Positions 63,815 to 64,000 of a stretch of DNA of 64,000 nucleotides are shown here, one piece after another. The stretch covers positions 170,252 to 234,251 of the forward strand of contig NZ_LN999807.1 of assembly GCF_001517665.2 (NCBI RefSeq), in the 5' to 3' direction. Each line of letters begins with the position of its first letter. Position 1 is the first letter of the stretch. This stretch comes from Peptoniphilus phoceensis (GTDB taxonomy: Bacteria; Bacillota; Clostridia; Tissierellales; Peptoniphilaceae). A program made the position numbers and the translations under genes. The notes below the pieces were generated by a model. It ran no database searches and was not told the origin of the DNA. It worked only from the letters and a program-made list of their open reading frames with translations.

Positions 63815-64000
63815 TATGAATGTTCTCCTTTTCTTTTTTTCTATCATTAATTTTCTCCATTAATTCTTCCAAGCTAATATTGTTCCTCCTAAGAGTTACA
63901 ATTATTTCTTCATTTTCAACTTGTATTTCTTCATCGCAGATTTCCTTGTATCTTGCATTTAAATCTTTCAATTTCTCTTCTATTTTTTTCTTTTTGTTTC
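63801..64000 (-). CDS. DUF4315 family ICE protein (5' end outside window)
   Basis: The minus-strand frame from the window edge reads KKIEEKLKDLNARYKEI, then VENEEIIVTLRRNNISLEEL and MEKINDRKKEKENIHNEEI to TAA 63801. The short coiled-coil start and IVTLRRNNISLEEL core match DUF4315, a small protein found beside type IV secretion genes in Tn1549-like elements. Its end overlaps the next gene's ATG by 14 bases. The start codon lies beyond 64000. Function is unknown. Confidence 0.7.
   Translation of the reverse strand, partial: NKKKKIEEKLKDLNARYKEICDEEIQVENEEIIVTLRRNNISLEELMEKINDRKKEKENIHNEEI

Larger units (their letters stand above)
26399..64000. mobile_element. Tn1549-like integrative conjugative element (partial, right end beyond window)
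   Basis: Serine recombinases, an Orf7-like sigma factor, ImmR/ImmA-like pair, MobC, MOBP-type relaxase, SSB-like protein, giant SNF2/methylase, cytosine methylase, topoisomerase III, AbiE, DUF4366 and DUF4315 form the recognisable backbone of Tn1549-type elements. The type IV secretion genes expected next lie beyond 64 kb. The low-coordinate end probably falls near 26340-26420, just outside the last recombinase, but I could not identify an attachment site, so this edge is approximate. The kinase and restriction remnants may be chromosomal or part of the element. Confidence 0.8.

Noticed and set aside
1..64000. CRISPR array, tRNA or rRNA genes
   Set aside because: No regularly spaced repeats with spacers and no cloverleaf or rRNA-like sequence were seen by eye; weakly conserved small RNAs could be missed.

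Overview
This AT-rich window looks like a Gram-positive anaerobe of the Firmicutes, most likely a Peptoniphilaceae/Tissierellia-type coccus. The basis is low-GC coding, AGGAGG-type ribosome binding sites, tight operons, secreted copper-amine-oxidase-like stalk proteins, and clostridial families such as DUF4364 and NiaR. The genus assignment is inference; there is no rRNA or tRNA gene to confirm it.

Positions 1 to about 22.3 kb are chromosomal housekeeping. They hold a fused threonine synthase/homoserine kinase (5' end outside the window), an ECF transporter S component, Hsp33, a secreted stalk protein, a methyltransferase/sirtuin pair, a CPBP protease-hpt pair and a DUF4364 regulator. Next comes a complete phosphate operon, pstS-pstC-pstA-pstB-phoU-phoP-phoR, preceded by an 11-bp-periodic PHO-box-like array; its PstS is circularly permuted. 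A second stalk protein and the NAD operon nadA-nadB-nadC-niaR follow, then a stand-alone GcvT-like protein. Two identical copies of an IS200-type element (about 7984-8681 and 21635-22332) sit just after transcription terminators.

From 22.3 to 26.3 kb there is a decayed defence locus: a broken DUF4926 gene, a frameshifted specificity subunit, a frameshifted and truncated DNA N6-methylase, and an apparently intact eukaryote-like Ser/Thr kinase whose ribosome binding site lies in a perfect inverted repeat.

From about 26.4 kb to the window end lies most of one Tn1549-like integrative conjugative element (ICE). In window order it carries three tandem large serine recombinases (the middle one broken), an Orf7-like sigma factor, an ImmR/ImmA-type switch, a RhuM protein, MobC and a MOBP-type relaxase, cargo, an SSB-like protein, a giant antirestriction/methylase/SNF2 helicase split by a group II intron, a cytosine methylase, topoisomerase III, an AbiE toxin-antitoxin pair, and DUF4366, stalk and DUF4315 proteins. 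The type IV secretion genes (VirD4, VirB4 and so on) are not in the window and presumably lie beyond 64 kb.

The most striking content is the ICE cargo at 38.3-45.2 kb. It is a candidate radical-SAM peptide (sactipeptide) cluster with two identical 48-residue precursors carrying a CxxxCxxxCxxxC motif. Neither precursor is in the longer-ORF set. Each sits in a duplicated cassette of about 375 bp with its own promoter and a terminator-like hairpin. One cassette leads into an ABC ATPase, an ABC exporter and a membrane protein. The other leads into two radical SAM/SPASM enzymes and a membrane protein. Precursor layout, two maturases and ABC genes resemble the thuricin CD type of two-peptide bacteriocin. 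Just upstream lie broken remains of a phage-type holin and endolysin.
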